This document shows, one piece after another, positions 42,593 through 55,131 of a DNA stretch of 64,000 bases (position 1 is its first letter; the number at the start of each line of letters is the position of its first letter). The notes under the pieces are model-generated. The model worked only from the letters and a program-made list of their open reading frames with translations. It was not told the DNA's origin and ran no database searches. The stretch is taken from the NCBI GenBank assembly GCA_030765065.1, contig CM060977.1:128344295-128408294 (forward strand). The letters run 5' to 3'. A program made the position numbers and the translations under genes. Source of the DNA: Deroplatys truncata. Lineage: Eukaryota > Arthropoda > Insecta > Mantodea > Mantidae.

Positions 42593-44089
42593 AATGTTGT
42601 CTTATAAATTGGAATTTTCTCCTTAATTTTATATGTATTTTATACTGTAGGCACAATATTTATATTTTAAAATCTCTTTTAAAGAAGGTAGCGCATTAGT
42701 TTGAACTCTTCGCTATGTTACAGAAAAAATACCATAACTAGTATACACTTTGGAGAAGAGAGGTAAGCTTTAGTCCCTCTTTTAGAGGGAATTTTGTGCT
42801 AGAAATTGGTATTACTATTAAACATGAAAGTTCCTATCTACTCAAGCAATGTTTGGTTTTCTTTGTTTGAAAGTAAGTGATTGTTTCTACGTTTTGATTT
42901 TGAACATATTTTCCTGTAAATGGCATTTTATGGTAGTTTGTCATAAACGGCTGCTTTATAATGTTAAAACAACCTCTCTAAGTGTTATTGTGGATCTATA
43001 TCTTTATAAATATAGCTGCTAATAAATTTTAATTAAAGAATGGGTAATTGAAAAAATACGTGTTTCTTAAAAAAAAATTAGTGGATCAAAGTAGATCGGT
43101 GAATTTAAAAGATATACATCTACATCCTGTAAGAAGTTTAGTTTGATATCTTAAATAGTCACAAATTTAACATTGGCTGGGTGAGGGCTTTTGATCTTCC
43201 CTTAATAACTACTGGCATAATTCTAGGTGCTGTGAAGAAAATCTCAGAGACAGAATAGAGGTGGGTAAAAGTAGGTACACTGCAGTAATTTACTATAAAA
43301 ATAGATTATGAATTAAGAGATAAACGTAGGGTCTCATTTCGCAGTTCTACGAGGAAAGTAAACCCACTTTTAACGCGTGTGGCATATACTATCTTTTAGA
43401 CGGTGCTAGAATTTGTAAAATATCAATAATATTATATTGATTCATGAAACTATCAGATATCACGTATAGAACGCGTACTTGAAACAAAAACATTACATTT
43501 AAAAGCAAGGTGTCAGATGTTTTGATCTATATTGTTTGCTAGCAGTTATTTATAGTGAAATTATTTTCATCATGTTTTGCCCTATACCAAGCAATGAAAC
43601 GATTAAATGCTGTATCATATTCCTTCCTGAATTTTTTGGGTATGTACTTCTAGTGTTATTCTTTCTGCTGCATCTGTAATTTCACTTCCATTTCAGTTTC
43701 TTCTAAATTCATAATTTCCGTCATTTAGTCTCTGTCTAGGTTAGAAGAATGCGTTTTAGATCAAAGAAAGCTGTCAATATCACATGTAGGTTAACTCTAA
43801 AGAACGAATTGCGGTAAATTGAAATATGACGATTTGTATTATGAACAGACAATGCGAGCGCCATGAGAAATTAATTATCTTTTAGTATATAATCTAATAC
43901 TTTTAGCTCGTTCTACTTTTAAGCCTTGCTGTCTAAATAGTAATCCTAGTGTAATGTGATATTGATTTACGAAGTAACACATAATATTCTTCTGTGAATT
44001 TAAGTGGTAGATCTTAGCACTTAAACGTTGATGTAGTTCAGATTTGACAATCAAGCACACAGAGTGTGCTTTTACTACTCACTTCTTGG
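42593..44089. other. Non-coding AT-rich stretch of 1.5 kb
   Basis: No gene, RNA or repeat recognised on either strand. It is among the longest intervals without a recognisable mobile element. Confidence 0.4.
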
Positions 44090-44345
44090 CTTGCCTTCCT
44101 AATGAAGTGAATCGTGTCAAACAGTACGCCGTCTTTTTGCAAAAACCTTATATTTGTCGGCATCCCTAAGATAGAAATCTTTAAGGATGAGATCCGGAGA
44201 TCTTTGTAGTCGTTCAGTTGAGTCCCTTCGTCCTATTCGCTTATTTGGAAATTCTTTGACTAGGTAGTCTGACGCATAACACATGTTTAGTGAGCAGGAG
44301 ACCATCTTGCCTAATACGTTATCATTGTGTTGTCCGCTCATAATG
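44090..44345 (-). pseudogene. Probable transposase C-terminal fragment
   Basis: The minus-strand frame 44117-44341 contains FPNKRIGRRDSTERLQRSPD followed by LILKDFYLRDADKYKV. The pattern FPN-R-IGRR-x-RSPDL-DF resembles the region before the third catalytic Asp of DUF4817-type and related transposases. It is diverged, and no TIR was found. Confidence 0.5.
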
Positions 44346-45484
44346 TTGCAGTATTATTGTATGCTGTGCCGTTTCCCCTACCCCTTTGGTCAGAGATTAT
44401 ACAACGTCACGTTGCTTCAGAAATGATGACGTCACTCATCGACAGAGATAGTTAATATCTGAAGCTTCGAAGAACATATTGTCATGAATGATGTAATGGT
44501 TCACTCCACAACGTAAAGCATCATGTACAGTCATCATTGGCTGGTTTGCTACACGCCACTGATGCCAGTACCATCATGCTCGTGAACGACTCCAGGAACT
44601 CCTGGGCAGGCACTAGGAGTACTCTTCGGCCAGGGACCGAGCCGAGTGAGTCACGCTGACAGCGAGATTTTTGGCGTAAATCACCAAGAGTGATTCTTTC
44701 GTCCTTTCCAAATTATTTTTCAACCTGTTTGGTAAGCTTTGAAATTCAATCTTCAAACTCTTTGTATTTCCTAAATTCTTTTACGGGAGAAGCATTTATA
44801 ATTTCACATTTCATCTAGCTTTTCATTGTGTTCGTTGCTCTTCATAAAAACTCTAAAATGACATGGCAACTTTATATTCAGAAATGTGAAAGGTTACATT
44901 ATATTGTATTTGAGCATATTATGCTGTAAAAGGTTAAAGCAAGCTGATCAAAGAATTGTTAACGAATACACGAGTTTAAAATACATTGTTAACATATGTG
45001 CCGGTGAGTGTTTGCAATTTCCTAGCTTCTACGCAATAGTTCTTTTTCACGGTAATTAATACCTCTGGGTATGAAAAAGACAGTGATGCAATGCCTATTG
45101 CATACCTGCTTTTGTCCATAGGAAAAGTATTGTCATAAATTTCATTATTATTTCTTGTTCATCAAATTTCAGGCCGTCTTATCATGCTGTTCTTGCTGAT
45201 CATTCTTAATTATGTCATTATCAGAAAATTAGCTTTTCTATTCTTGGTAAAGCTTTTATTCCTCCCTTTACATGCGGATATATTATTTCATTTATTCTTA
45301 AAACTTAATCTGTCAATACCCTCATTTCACATTTTTAATACAATATGTTCTCTTGTGTTGACTGTTTTATTTTATTCAATTAAACCTCTGATTTAGTAAG
45401 CAACTGATGGCAGTTTTTAACTGCTATAGATTTTCTTCATGTTGTTTTCTATTAGTTTTAACAATTAAAATACCCACATTCACA
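44346..45484. other. Non-coding
   Basis: No gene is supported. The frame 45184-45396 is a hydrophobic translation of AT-rich DNA and lacks supporting features. Confidence 0.4.
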
Positions 45485-45620
45485 CAGAAAGTCATATTTC
45501 CAGATTGTGCGACGGATATAAAACGAATATGGTTAAAGGAAAGTCTCCCTAGCCGGGAATCAAATCCGGTATCTCTGGGTTGAGAAGCTAGAACGCTGAT
45601 CACGACTACAGAGGCATTAA
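45485..45620 (-). repeat. tRNA-derived SINE head, minus strand
   Basis: The B box on the minus strand is the complement of GGGAATCAAATCC (45555-45567). A GAAGCTAGAACGCTGATCAC segment and an A-box-like stretch lie upstream in that orientation. It resembles the head at 54540-54680 (CCGGGAATC shared). Confidence 0.6.
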
Positions 45621-45913
45621 TAAAAATAATTGTTGCAGACATGTGTAGCATAGTGTAAACATTATTGAAATCGGGTATCTACCTCTTATGTTAATAAATA
45701 TTATCTATTTCTGCTTTTCCTTCCATCACTTTTAGTGACACTGCACCCCAAATATTATTAAACAATATAAACTGCGTTTGATGAACTAAAATAACTTCTT
45801 TGACATTTTCCCTCAAACTGTTTTTGGAATTTACAAACCAGTAAAAAATGTATACAATGACATTTTCCTAAAGCAACTTGGGAGCAAAATGCATTTTTAA
45901 ATCAGTCGAACTT

Positions 45914-46751
45914 AAAAAAATCTGATGTGTTACACTCACATGAAATTCTCTACTCTTGTACAAGCTACTTTTAGAAACGCACATTCTCCATATGCTTCAT
46001 GTTAATCGAGATGTTAATCTTATTGCTAATTTTCTTGCAGATGCAAGGGGAATTGGTAAGCTTTAAGCGATAGTCAAATTTTTAAGAGCTGGTTGCTATG
46101 TGGAATATTCCATTCTCTTTGCATTACCAGGACAAAAGAATGAATAACGAATTCCATTTGAGAAGAAGTATAAATGTTGGAAAATTTAAGGGAATAACAA
46201 GCAATATCTCGAAAATGGTTCACTCAACAAAAAATGTATATGACAAATTGTATATTGTAACGTGATCTACATTGTTTGTTTAGTAAAATTTTGTCTATCT
46301 CTTATGGTTTACCAGTTATGCAAAAGTCGTTCACAATGAAGAATACTTTTGGAGACATTCCCAGAAAATTCGAGATATACATTTCATTTGTCATTAAAAT
46401 ATCTTAAAAACATTATATTTTAATAAAAATCGATAGAGCCATTTTTAAGAAAATTAAAATTTTCGAAAATGTTCCATGTAAAAGGTAATCTGGGGTGGGG
46501 GATTTTCGAAAACCTTTGTGTCGCATCTATGGAAGATACTGAAACTAAATGCCAAGTTTGGTGTAATTGCTTCCGAGTTATGCTGTTCACAGACAGACAC
46601 ACAAACACACAACGGACATGTTTCCAAAAATGCTTTTTTTTTGGATTCAGGGGGCTTCAAAGCATACATTTCCGGTGAAATATCGGTATCGAATTTTGGG
46701 GTGGAATACAATACTTCCCCTACATACTATACATGGTAGAGAAAGTAAAAA
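45914..46751 (-). mobile_element. HR-A repeat, minus strand, full-length
   Basis: The tail end AAAAAAATCTGATGTGTTAC lies at 45914, and the head end GGTAGAGAAAGTAAAAA ends at 46751. The microsatellite is a short CA tract (about 46590-46612). Confidence 0.9.
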
Positions 46752-47807
46752 TCTCTCCTGTGATACGACCTATAGCTAATAGACGTTACACTAAACAAAT
46801 GCACGACTTAAGGCTGCTAGTCGCATAAATTTACAATTAATGGAGGTGCTTTTGGCAATATTTGGAATGGAATTTTATTCTTGTTGGCTTATGTTCTCGC
46901 TACATACATCAAGTCGACTTCATTTTAAGTAACATACAAGTCAACTGCGTAACAAATATTTCTTCGGGATACTATCTTACTATGTTTAGTACTTCTATAT
47001 GGAATTTTACATAATTACAGCCTTAACATAAACACACCATGTCAATTTATTCACGGAGTCACGTCTGCCTCATTCTATACAATCTAACACGTTACGTTTC
47101 TGCTGTTTCCTAAATATTTGTTTCTTACTGAAGTACATTTTCTTTCCGAGTATAATTTGTTACTGAATTATACCTTCCATTTTTCAGTGCCCACAGAGCC
47201 AAATGTAATGTCGAAAACATTATCCTCTTTACTAAATTTTCCCTGTTAATCATTTCCTATCTGAAATCTGGAACGCAGTTTGTCTTACCTTAAGGGATAC
47301 ACAAAGCTTACGCCAGATAGACACTCTTGCTATATTGTGGCTTACATTCTCTGTTTTCCTAGGCTAAAGTAATGTAGGTGGCATGTAAAACAGTGGTATT
47401 AGTCCCCCTTTTCATAGATGCTGCCGATGCTGCTTGGGCTACTCACTTTGTGTGATAGATAATTTACGTCCATTAGATCCATTAATGCGAATGCATGGAT
47501 AAGAGACTCTTCAGATAATGTACTCTGTGAATTCGGTGTATATTTTCTTCGGAAACATCCACTCGCTGAAATATAGCGGCATAGGCTGAAAAGTAATATT
47601 GGTATTGGAGCATAAATTACTAAACGAATATGTTTTGGTTATTACTCTGGCTTTCCCAGAAATCAGTGCCACTTGCGAGTCTAACGTTTTTATAAATGAC
47701 AATAAAATATCATTATTTACTCGAGAAGGAACACTTTAATAGTAAAGTCAATTATTGCTAGCAACACCGTGGTAAACTTCATTGAAAGGCCTCACTTCCA
47801 AAGTAGT
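46752..47807. other. Non-coding
   Basis: No gene or repeat recognised over about 1 kb. Confidence 0.4.
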
Positions 47808-48700
47808 TCTTACTTTCTCTACTACGTATAGTAAGTAGGGGAAGTATTGTATTCCACCCAAAAATTGGATACCGAGATTTCACCGGAAATACATGTTTTG
47901 AGATCCCCAGAATACAAAAAAAGCATTTTTGGAAACATGTCCGTGTGTGTCTGTTTGAGTGTCTGTCTGTGAACAGCATAACTCAAAAACGAACAGTCGG
48001 ATAAACACCAAACTTGGTATTTAGGTTCAGTATCTTCCAGAGATGCGACACGAAGGTTTTCAAGAAAATCCCCCCACCCTAGAGTACCCTTTACATGGAA
48101 AATGTTTCGAAAATTTTAATTTTCTCAAAAATGGCTCTAACGATTTTGATTAAAATATCATATGCTTAAGATATTTTCATGACAAATGAAATGTGTATCT
48201 TGAATTTTCTGGGAATGTCTCCAAAAGTATTCTTCATTGTGAACAACTTTTGGTAAACTGGTAAACCATAAGAGATAGACAAAATTTTACTACACAAAAG
48301 ATGTAGATCGCGTTAAAATACACAATTTATGTCATATACATTTTTGTTGTTGAGTGAACCATTTTCGAAATATTGCTTGTTATTCCCTTAAATGTTTCAA
48401 TACTTATTTTCTCAAATGGAAATTCGTTATTCATTTTTTGTCTTGGATATGCAAAGAGTATTAATCTGTGGAAAAGGGAATAGTGCTGCAACTAGCAACC
48501 AGCTATTAAGAGATATGTATGTGCTTAAAGGCTACTGTATTTCTATAGTGCCCTTGTAAATATATATTCCCCTTACATCTACAAGGAAATTAGCAATAAG
48601 TTAGAGTCTTGATTAAGTTTAAGTAGATGAAAAATAAGCGTTTGTAAAAATAGTTTGTACCAGAGTAGAGAAAGTCGTGTGAGTGCAACACATCAGATTT
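47808..48700 (+). mobile_element. HR-A repeat, full-length
   Basis: The head CTTACTTTCTCTACTACG and the tail AGAGTAGAGAAAGTCGTGTG with ACACATCAGATTT are both present. The tail module is the 'TTGTCTTGGATATGCAAAG' variant, shared with the array at 29.5-31.7 kb. Confidence 0.9.
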
Positions 48701-48754
48701 GTTTTAATATTTACTCAGATGAGCCTATTTGACACCAAGTAGATCTCTGCACGT

Positions 48755-49590
48755 TGTCAGCACTGTTCATGACTTTACATAGCACATTCTCTGCACTGGA
48801 ACTCTTCAGATTTCTTCTCAGATGTAATCCTTCCTTCTTGAATTGCGATAGTCCGACGAACATATACTTCGTCCTTCAAAAAGCCTCAAATATAAAACTT
48901 GCAGTGAGTATAGAGGCCAGGCAATATACCCGTACCAAGACATGGTTGAAACAATTATTATCGGAAGACTCTCATTAATTCTTTTGCTGTGTGGGTGGTA
49001 GCAGCATCTTGCTGGAACCATACCCCTCGCATATAACTCCTGTAATAAAATCTTTATAGAAATATTTTCATAAAAGCTTGACATATCGATTCGGCGTTAC
49101 CTTGTCTGACCTATAGGACTTCGAAGAAGCAGGGCCGAATAATTCCAATCCCACTAACATCACACGATATCGTCAGTTTTGCACCGTGAACAACATGCCT
49201 GAGTTGCTTGGTGGCCATTGAAGTTCGTATTTTTGACATATACATTTAAATGCGTCTGATGATTCAGGAATTATATCATTATTCGATTATCGTCAACAGG
49301 TTTCTAAAGAATTCAATCGTAGGGATGAAGTCCTTGTATCATTTTAATTTTGAATTGAATGTAATTCTAAATCCTTGAGTAAAATGGGTTGAACGGACGA
49401 ACATGCGAGAAGCCGAACGCTGAAATGCTGCTACCACTCGCACATATTCTAGTGTTCTTATTGTTCGAGGACGACCTGGAGCTGTTTGTTGTGACCCAGT
49501 TCAGTAACGTTTTGCTTGTAGGAACATTTCCATTCCTTCCGATTAGAAAATGTCGTCTAAAGACGGTTTTGTAATCGTTACAGAATCATT
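48755..49590 (-). pseudogene. Worn Tc1/mariner-superfamily transposase relic
   Basis: Reading the minus strand through several frames gives an ordered set of transposase landmarks. An N-terminal NWVTTNSSRSS-like linker comes first. A segment near LKPN-type residues reads IQGLHPYD. The first catalytic region resembles HLNVYVKNTNFNGHQAT. Then come KTDDIV and SPIGQT, and WFQQDAATTHTAKELMRVF with the second Asp (about 48965-49020). LYS-DLT and DFYLWGFLKDEVYVRR-like residues lie near 48840-48900. Stops are frequent. No TIR was identified. Confidence 0.7.
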
Positions 49591-50511
49591 TCATTACTGA
49601 TCAGCAACGGACCTCATTACTAAAGGCTATTAACCGCTATCCAGAATGACATTTCTGCCTCACTTGTCTATGCTTGTTTGCTTAGAATTTGTAACATCTG
49701 GGTTAGAAAGACGGAAACCGTTTAAATAGAATATTATATAAAATATTGTTGTAATTTAGGCGTAGGTTTCAGTATGGTTATAGTTATCAGGAAGTAGAAG
49801 CGGATTTAGGCACTTAAGCACGCAGTCGCGTACTGTGTTTCTGAAAACCTCGAACAGAAAAAGGTGAAGTGAAGGGCACAGATCCGGGGCTACAGTCCTG
49901 GATACACGTTGGGTCCCTAACGTCTGCAGATATTACATCCTGACGCCGGCGAGATCCTCTTTCCCCCCAAAGGCTTACTTCTCATGAAGCGGTCTCTCTG
50001 AAGTTTCGTTTCACACCGAACGCCAGTTCAGACAATTCGCGAAACAAACCCCATGGTCATACGCCTCGCCTACCGTCCACTCTCCTGATCTTTCAACCCT
50101 GAGCCGTGCTAAGGAAATGAAATAGCAGGAAATGGAGAATAGCAAAATTCGCGGCATTATATTGCGACTTCGTGCAGTTTATAAACTGTCACTTCTCTCA
50201 GTTTTCACAGTCACTGTTTTGATCTGGTTTTTTGTCATGCTCCTTGTTCTAGGAATACCATGCTCATCTCTAGTTCCCCAGATCGCGGTTTCAGACCCGG
50301 TGGAGGATGATAGATTTTTCGGGAGTAAAAATCCTTAGCACGGTTTCCTTTGGAAGGGAAGGTGGCCCCATGTCGTAGATTTACAGTTCGTAAAAGAACC
50401 TCAAGACTGACGTATGTGCCTCTGAACAAAATTTCCGGTCTTTCACATCCAACATATAATGGGACGCTAAGATCCATAGTAACTGAAGAACGTCCATAAA
50501 TAAAACTTAAT
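49591..50511. other. Non-coding; GC-richer patch around 49860-50100
   Basis: No gene recognised. A short hydrophobic frame (50132-50338) is unsupported. The GC-richer patch may be an old retroelement fragment; I see no diagnostic motif. Confidence 0.35.
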
Positions 50512-51159
50512 GTATTACTTTCTCTACTAGTATTGCATCCCACCCAAACATTCCATACCGAGCTTTCACTCGAAATACATGTCTTAAAGCCCGTGAATCC
50601 AAAAAAGTCCGAGTGGGTGCGTGTGTGGGTGTCTGAGAACAGCGTAACTTTAAAAGTCAGATAAATATCAAACTTCGCATTAAGCTTAGTACTTTCCAAA
50701 TATGCACCACAAAGATTGTCAAGAAAATCCCCCATCACAAACTACATTTGCATGGAATATTTTTCAAACTTTGAGTTTTTTAAAAATTGGCTCTAACAAT
50801 TTTGATATAAATACTATATAATAAGGATATTTACATGACAAATGAAATGTATATTTGGATTTTCTGTGAAAATCCTTTGAAGACCTCTTCATTCGGAGGT
50901 AATTTTGTGTAATCTTGTATAACTGGTAAACATTAAGCGATAGAGGAAAATATACTGCACAAAAATGTATATATGTATATGTATGTATATATATATATAT
51001 CTTTTAAACACACAATTTATTTCGAACAACCTTTTTGTGTTATCGATCATTTTTGAGATATTCGTTATTAATGGTTCTAATTATTCAATACTTAGCCATT
51101 TTTATGTGCTGTCGATTTACAATTATTTCTGACGATACCATGGAAAGAGCATGGAATTT
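50512..51159 (+). mobile_element. HR-B repeat, 5' part (split by an LTR)
   Basis: The head TATTACTTTCTCTACTAG is present, and the body is intact up to 'GCATGGAATTT', where a foreign 849-bp segment begins. A TA/TATG tract (about 50967-51000) lies inside. Confidence 0.85.
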
Positions 51160-52008
51160 TGAAAGGGGATATAACACACACAGACACATATACATATATG
51201 CAAACATATAGATATATAAATCAATCTCAAACAAGAAGTTTCCATAATAATATAGTTCAGCAAGAAAGCTGTTAGATTATTTAGCAGCCAAGAGGTGTAC
51301 AAAGTAGATTGTAACTTAGATAAGTAAGGGGACGGGCGAGCTAGCTAATTCCAGGTAAAAGATAATTCTAGGTAGAAGTACACTTCTTTTCACCAAGCTA
51401 ATGCGCATGGAACATGAAGGAAGAACAAGAAATAGAAAGAGACAGATTTAGAAAGAAAGAGACTTTTGATATTGAATTTGCTTTCGGACGTGTAACTGGG
51501 ACGCGTGTGCGTAAAGTTTTGGAGCAGAATATTTTCATACATAATAATGTGACGCGGCCTGAGGACAATGAGAAATGCCGTTACATTTTAAGGCGCGAAG
51601 GTAAGTGTTATTACGTTTGGGTATAAAAGGGGGAAGAAGGCACCAGATGTTCACTCTCTTATAGAATCTTTTCGACACTCAGTGATACTCTGTGGACGAC
51701 GGATGCACGTGTGTGCATATGGGTGGGGAAGTGTGTGCAGTTAGATTAGGCTCCTAATTTATTATGGTGTGAATTGTTACAGATGGGAAAAGCTAGCCAC
51801 CCATAAGTATTTTATTGATAATAAATCACTTTTAAGGGAAATTCAGTGTATTTTAAATTGTCTCAGCTACGAAAACCCTAAGATCAGTGAAATTAGTTAG
51901 GTAATTTATTACGAATGGAGAAATCATCAGCCGTTGAGCAGAGGTATCGGAGACCAGAACATTGCAGCAGAGGGCATCATCCAAGTGAACCAACGATTTC
52001 CCGCTGCA
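51160..52008 (+). mobile_element. Probable solo LTR
   Basis: The segment begins TGAAAGG and ends CGCTGCA. ATTT is repeated on both sides (51156-51159 and 52009-52012), giving TG...CA ends and a 4-bp duplication. Removing it restores the continuous HR-B sequence GGAATTTTAAGGCC seen uninterrupted elsewhere. Promoter-like signals are TATAAAAG at 51622-51629 and AATAAA at 51820-51825. A 70-codon Lys/Glu/Arg-rich frame (51414-51626) has no recognised domain. Known LTR retrotransposons use 4-6 bp duplications and leave solo LTRs by recombination. No internal region or second LTR is present. Confidence 0.82.
51622..51629 (+). promoter_or_regulatory. TATA box within the solo LTR
   Basis: TATAAAAG, followed by a G/A-rich stretch and then a CACTCTCTTATAG region about 25-35 bp downstream that could hold the start site. 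Confidence 0.5.
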
Positions 52009-52215
52009 ATTTTAAGGCCAACGTATAGATTCAGTTCTCAAAACTATCGCGTTTCTGCTTGTATCTATAACAAATGTTTAATGCAGCCATTTCTGGTTGG
52101 TCCGGAATAAAATGAAGTAGATAGGAAAATAAATTGTCGTAAGAATGACTTGTATACACACTAATAAATGATAGAGGGTACAGAAAGTCATGAGAACGTA
52201 ATACATCAATTTTTT
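52009..52215 (+). mobile_element. HR-B repeat, 3' part
   Basis: It resumes with AATTTTAAGGCC and the B-type tail ('TAATGCAGCCATTTCTGG', 'ACTAATAAATGATAGAGGG'), and ends GTACAGAAAGTCATGAGAAC with a T-run. It completes the copy starting at 50512. Confidence 0.85.
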
Positions 52216-52664
52216 TTATCTGGTTTAACTTTTACTTCGTTCACACTATCACTTCACAAATATAAACTTGTTCAGTTACCCCTTCACTTTACTTTCTTCG
52301 CTGGTGAGTCGAACAATAGAATTCTACAATCTCAGTAGCACTCACAGCAATCGTCACCAACTCACTCGGAGAACCGCACTTGAGTTGCTTACTCACTCAT
52401 TGACCGGTCCATCTGCCACAGCTCCTGCGAAAACCCTCGCTTATATAGTTAATGGAATCTTCTGCAGAAAACTCTGGAACTATCTGGGCAGAAGTTCTGC
52501 TTGCGGGAGGAAATAATCTTCCAGAAGATTCTGATTACCTGCCGAGAGCGCTTTTGGTGTTTACGCCGGGAAAGAGTGTGACTTATCTTTGTTTATCTCC
52601 GACTGCCTAGTGCCGACCTCCCGATAAACTAGAGCCGCTGATCCGCTATTTGCAATGCATTCCA
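52216..52664. other. Non-coding
   Basis: No recognised gene. The 82-codon frame at 52268-52516 is unsupported. Confidence 0.4.
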
Positions 52665-52795
52665 GATTACCTACCAAGTAGGGAAAACCACGGGAAACCC
52701 AATTTCAGAGTGGACGATCCAATGGGAGTCAAACCCGGAGCATCCTGAGTAAGAGCCTCACGCGTTACCGCGCAGCCATCTCGCTGGATTTTAAA
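52665..52795 (-). repeat. tRNA-derived SINE, minus strand
   Basis: On the minus strand there is a clean A box (complement of CCGCGCAGCCA, 52768-52778) and a B box (complement of GGGAGTCAAACCC, 52724-52736). A GGGTTTCCCGTGGTTTTCCC body follows. It is the best preserved SINE head in the window. Confidence 0.8.
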
Positions 52796-53554
52796 TCTGG
52801 TTAATATTGGAATTGTACGAAAACGCCGTATTTAAATTTTCTCAGGTTAAGGGATTGTGAAAGGTCAGAGTTAGGTAGGTGTTACTCGCTCTTAAGAGAT
52901 GATAGGGAAGCTCATAGTAGGAGTACTATCGTATTGCACACCAAATTGACGTCTTCATTATAGCAATTCACCGAGAGCGGCTACTCTTACCATCCCGTGG
53001 TTAATGTTTTCGAAAAGAATTCTAGAAGTAGTTAAGTATGCGCAGCAATAGAGAAAAACATTCTCGTCACTTGTAAAGTATGCTTTTCACACAACACAAT
53101 TTGCAGTTTGCATAAAACCCACAAGTGGCGTCTATAAAACGCTCATCATTCTGTCACCAGGATTTATGTACTCATAAGTTCCGGTTTTGATTCCCGCCTA
53201 TAGAGCGATGTTTTTAATTATAATTATTCTTTACCCCCTACGAGAACGGAAGTATTAATGTGGCACTAAATGCGTTTGAATATTGACAGAAAAATGTAAT
53301 AAAAAGCAAAGATATACTAACAACTCAGTGAATTACAAACACTTTCAATTGATTCTTAAGTCAAATCTCTCGATACGAACGTAGAATTTGAAGTGAACTA
53401 TAAAAATGAAACAATTAAAAACATCTCATTATATGTGAGCTCTCATTTCCAATACGCTTTTCAATAAATGCAATTATTACGATTTGTGAATTGGTTCATA
53501 TATCTTACCAGAGCGATTGTAAATAAGTAAAATCATCGTTGTTGAGGAAACTTC
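52796..53554. other. Non-coding
   Basis: No feature recognised. Confidence 0.4.
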
Positions 53555-54400
53555 TTTTTTACTTTCTCTACTACATATAGTAAGTAGGGGAAGTATTGTA
53601 TTCCACCCAAAAATTCGACACCGAAATGTTACCGGAAATACATGTTTTGAGGCCCCCTGAATCCAAAAAACATTTTTGGAAGCATGTCCTTGTGTGTGTC
53701 TGTGTGTCTGTCTGTCTGTCTGTCTGTGAACAGCATAACTCAGAAACGAACAGTCGGATAAACACCAAACTTGGTATTTAGGTTCAGTATCTTCCGGAGA
53801 TGCGACACGAAGGTTTTCAAGAAAATCTCCCCACCCCAGGTTACCCTTACATGGAACATTTTTAGAAAATTTTAATTTTCTCAAAAATGGCTCTAACGAT
53901 TTTTAATAAAATATCACATGTTTAAGATATTTTCATGACAAATTAAATGTATATCTTGAATTGTCTGGGAATGTCTCCAAATGTCTTCTTCATTGTGAAC
54001 GACGTTTGCATAACTGGTAAACCATAAGAGATAGACAAAATTTTACTACACAACAAATGTAGATCGCGTTAAAATACACAATTTAGGCCATATAATTTTT
54101 TTTGTTGAGTGAACCATTTTAGAGATATTGCTTGTTATTCCCTTAAATTTTCCAATACTTATATTTTTTCTCAAATGGGAATTCGTTATTCATTTTTTTT
54201 GTCCTGGTAATGCAAAGAGAATGGAAAATTCGACATAGCAACCAGCTCTTAAAATATTTGACTATCGCTTAAAGCCTACCAATTCCTCTTGCATCTACAA
54301 GAAAATTAGCAATAAGATTAACATCTCGACTAACATGAAGGATATGGAGAATACGCGTTTGTAAAAATAGTTTGTACAAGAGTAGAGAAAGTCATTTGAG
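53555..54400 (+). mobile_element. HR-A repeat, extreme tail lost
   Basis: The head TTTTTTACTTTCTCTACTAC is at 53555. A TG/TGTC tract lies at about 53692-53728. It ends at AGTAGAGAAAGTCATTTGAG, so the terminal hairpin and T-run are missing. Confidence 0.9.
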
Positions 54401-54539
54401 CGATGTTTTTTAGTTCCATTAATACCCTGCCTTTCCTTTGGTACTTATGGAGCTTTTATAGGAAACTTTGGAACCTAAGGCAATGAGTTAACCTGTAATC
54501 GCTTGTCGTTGGTCTTATTGCACCTTTTAGATTTTAATC

Positions 54540-54680
54540 ATTAGACCACACACACATTCACGCGCTAATTCATACTTCCAGCCTCTGGGGAGCTTAGGGA
54601 ATAATTCTGGCCAGAGAAAAATTCCCACCCCAGCCGGGAATCGAACACGGGATCCCTCGCATAACAGACAGGCGCTCATC
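54540..54680 (-). repeat. tRNA-derived SINE head, minus strand
   Basis: The B box is the complement of GGGAATCGAACAC (54636-54648), with tRNA-like spacing to a degraded A box. The downstream body includes the complement of GGAATAATTCTGGCCAGAG. Confidence 0.65.
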
Positions 54681-55131
54681 ATTAAAGGAACATTTTCCAA
54701 TAGCTTCACGTTAAAACAAATTTTAACACATTTCTGGACGAGACACAAATTTTTGACAGAAAGTTTATGTAAGACCGTGCTAGAGCTAATGGTGCAACTA
54801 TATGTCTGCTCTAGTCGAATTTAAATCTTTTAGTTTCATTTTTCGTATTATAGGAAAGCTGATAGTGTAAGCGACAGGCAGTGAAATTGTGTTCTGCCAG
54901 TACCATAAAACAGATGCCAATCAATGTATGTGAAGGAGTAAGAAGTAGCGAGGTAAGTCAGTCAAGCTATGTAGATTCAGAAGGATGCAAGGTTACTGTA
55001 AATTTGAACTTCATATTTCCATTATTCGTTTTAGTACTTTTATTATTATTACTCTATTTATTTTACGTTGCTATAACTACAGGGTTACGACGCGACGGAT
55101 GTGTTGGTGGATAACTCCTAGATCAAAGTGT
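54681..55131. other. Non-coding
   Basis: The frame 54881-55114 ends in a leucine-rich stretch produced by (TTA)n-like DNA. I do not regard it as a gene. Confidence 0.4.

Noticed and set aside
45184-45396. Small hydrophobic protein
   Set aside because: The composition is what AT-rich DNA gives by chance. No conserved motif is visible.
54881-55114. Possible membrane protein with a leucine-rich segment
   Set aside because: The hydrophobic run comes from TTA-rich low-complexity DNA. There is no signal or partner exon to support it.
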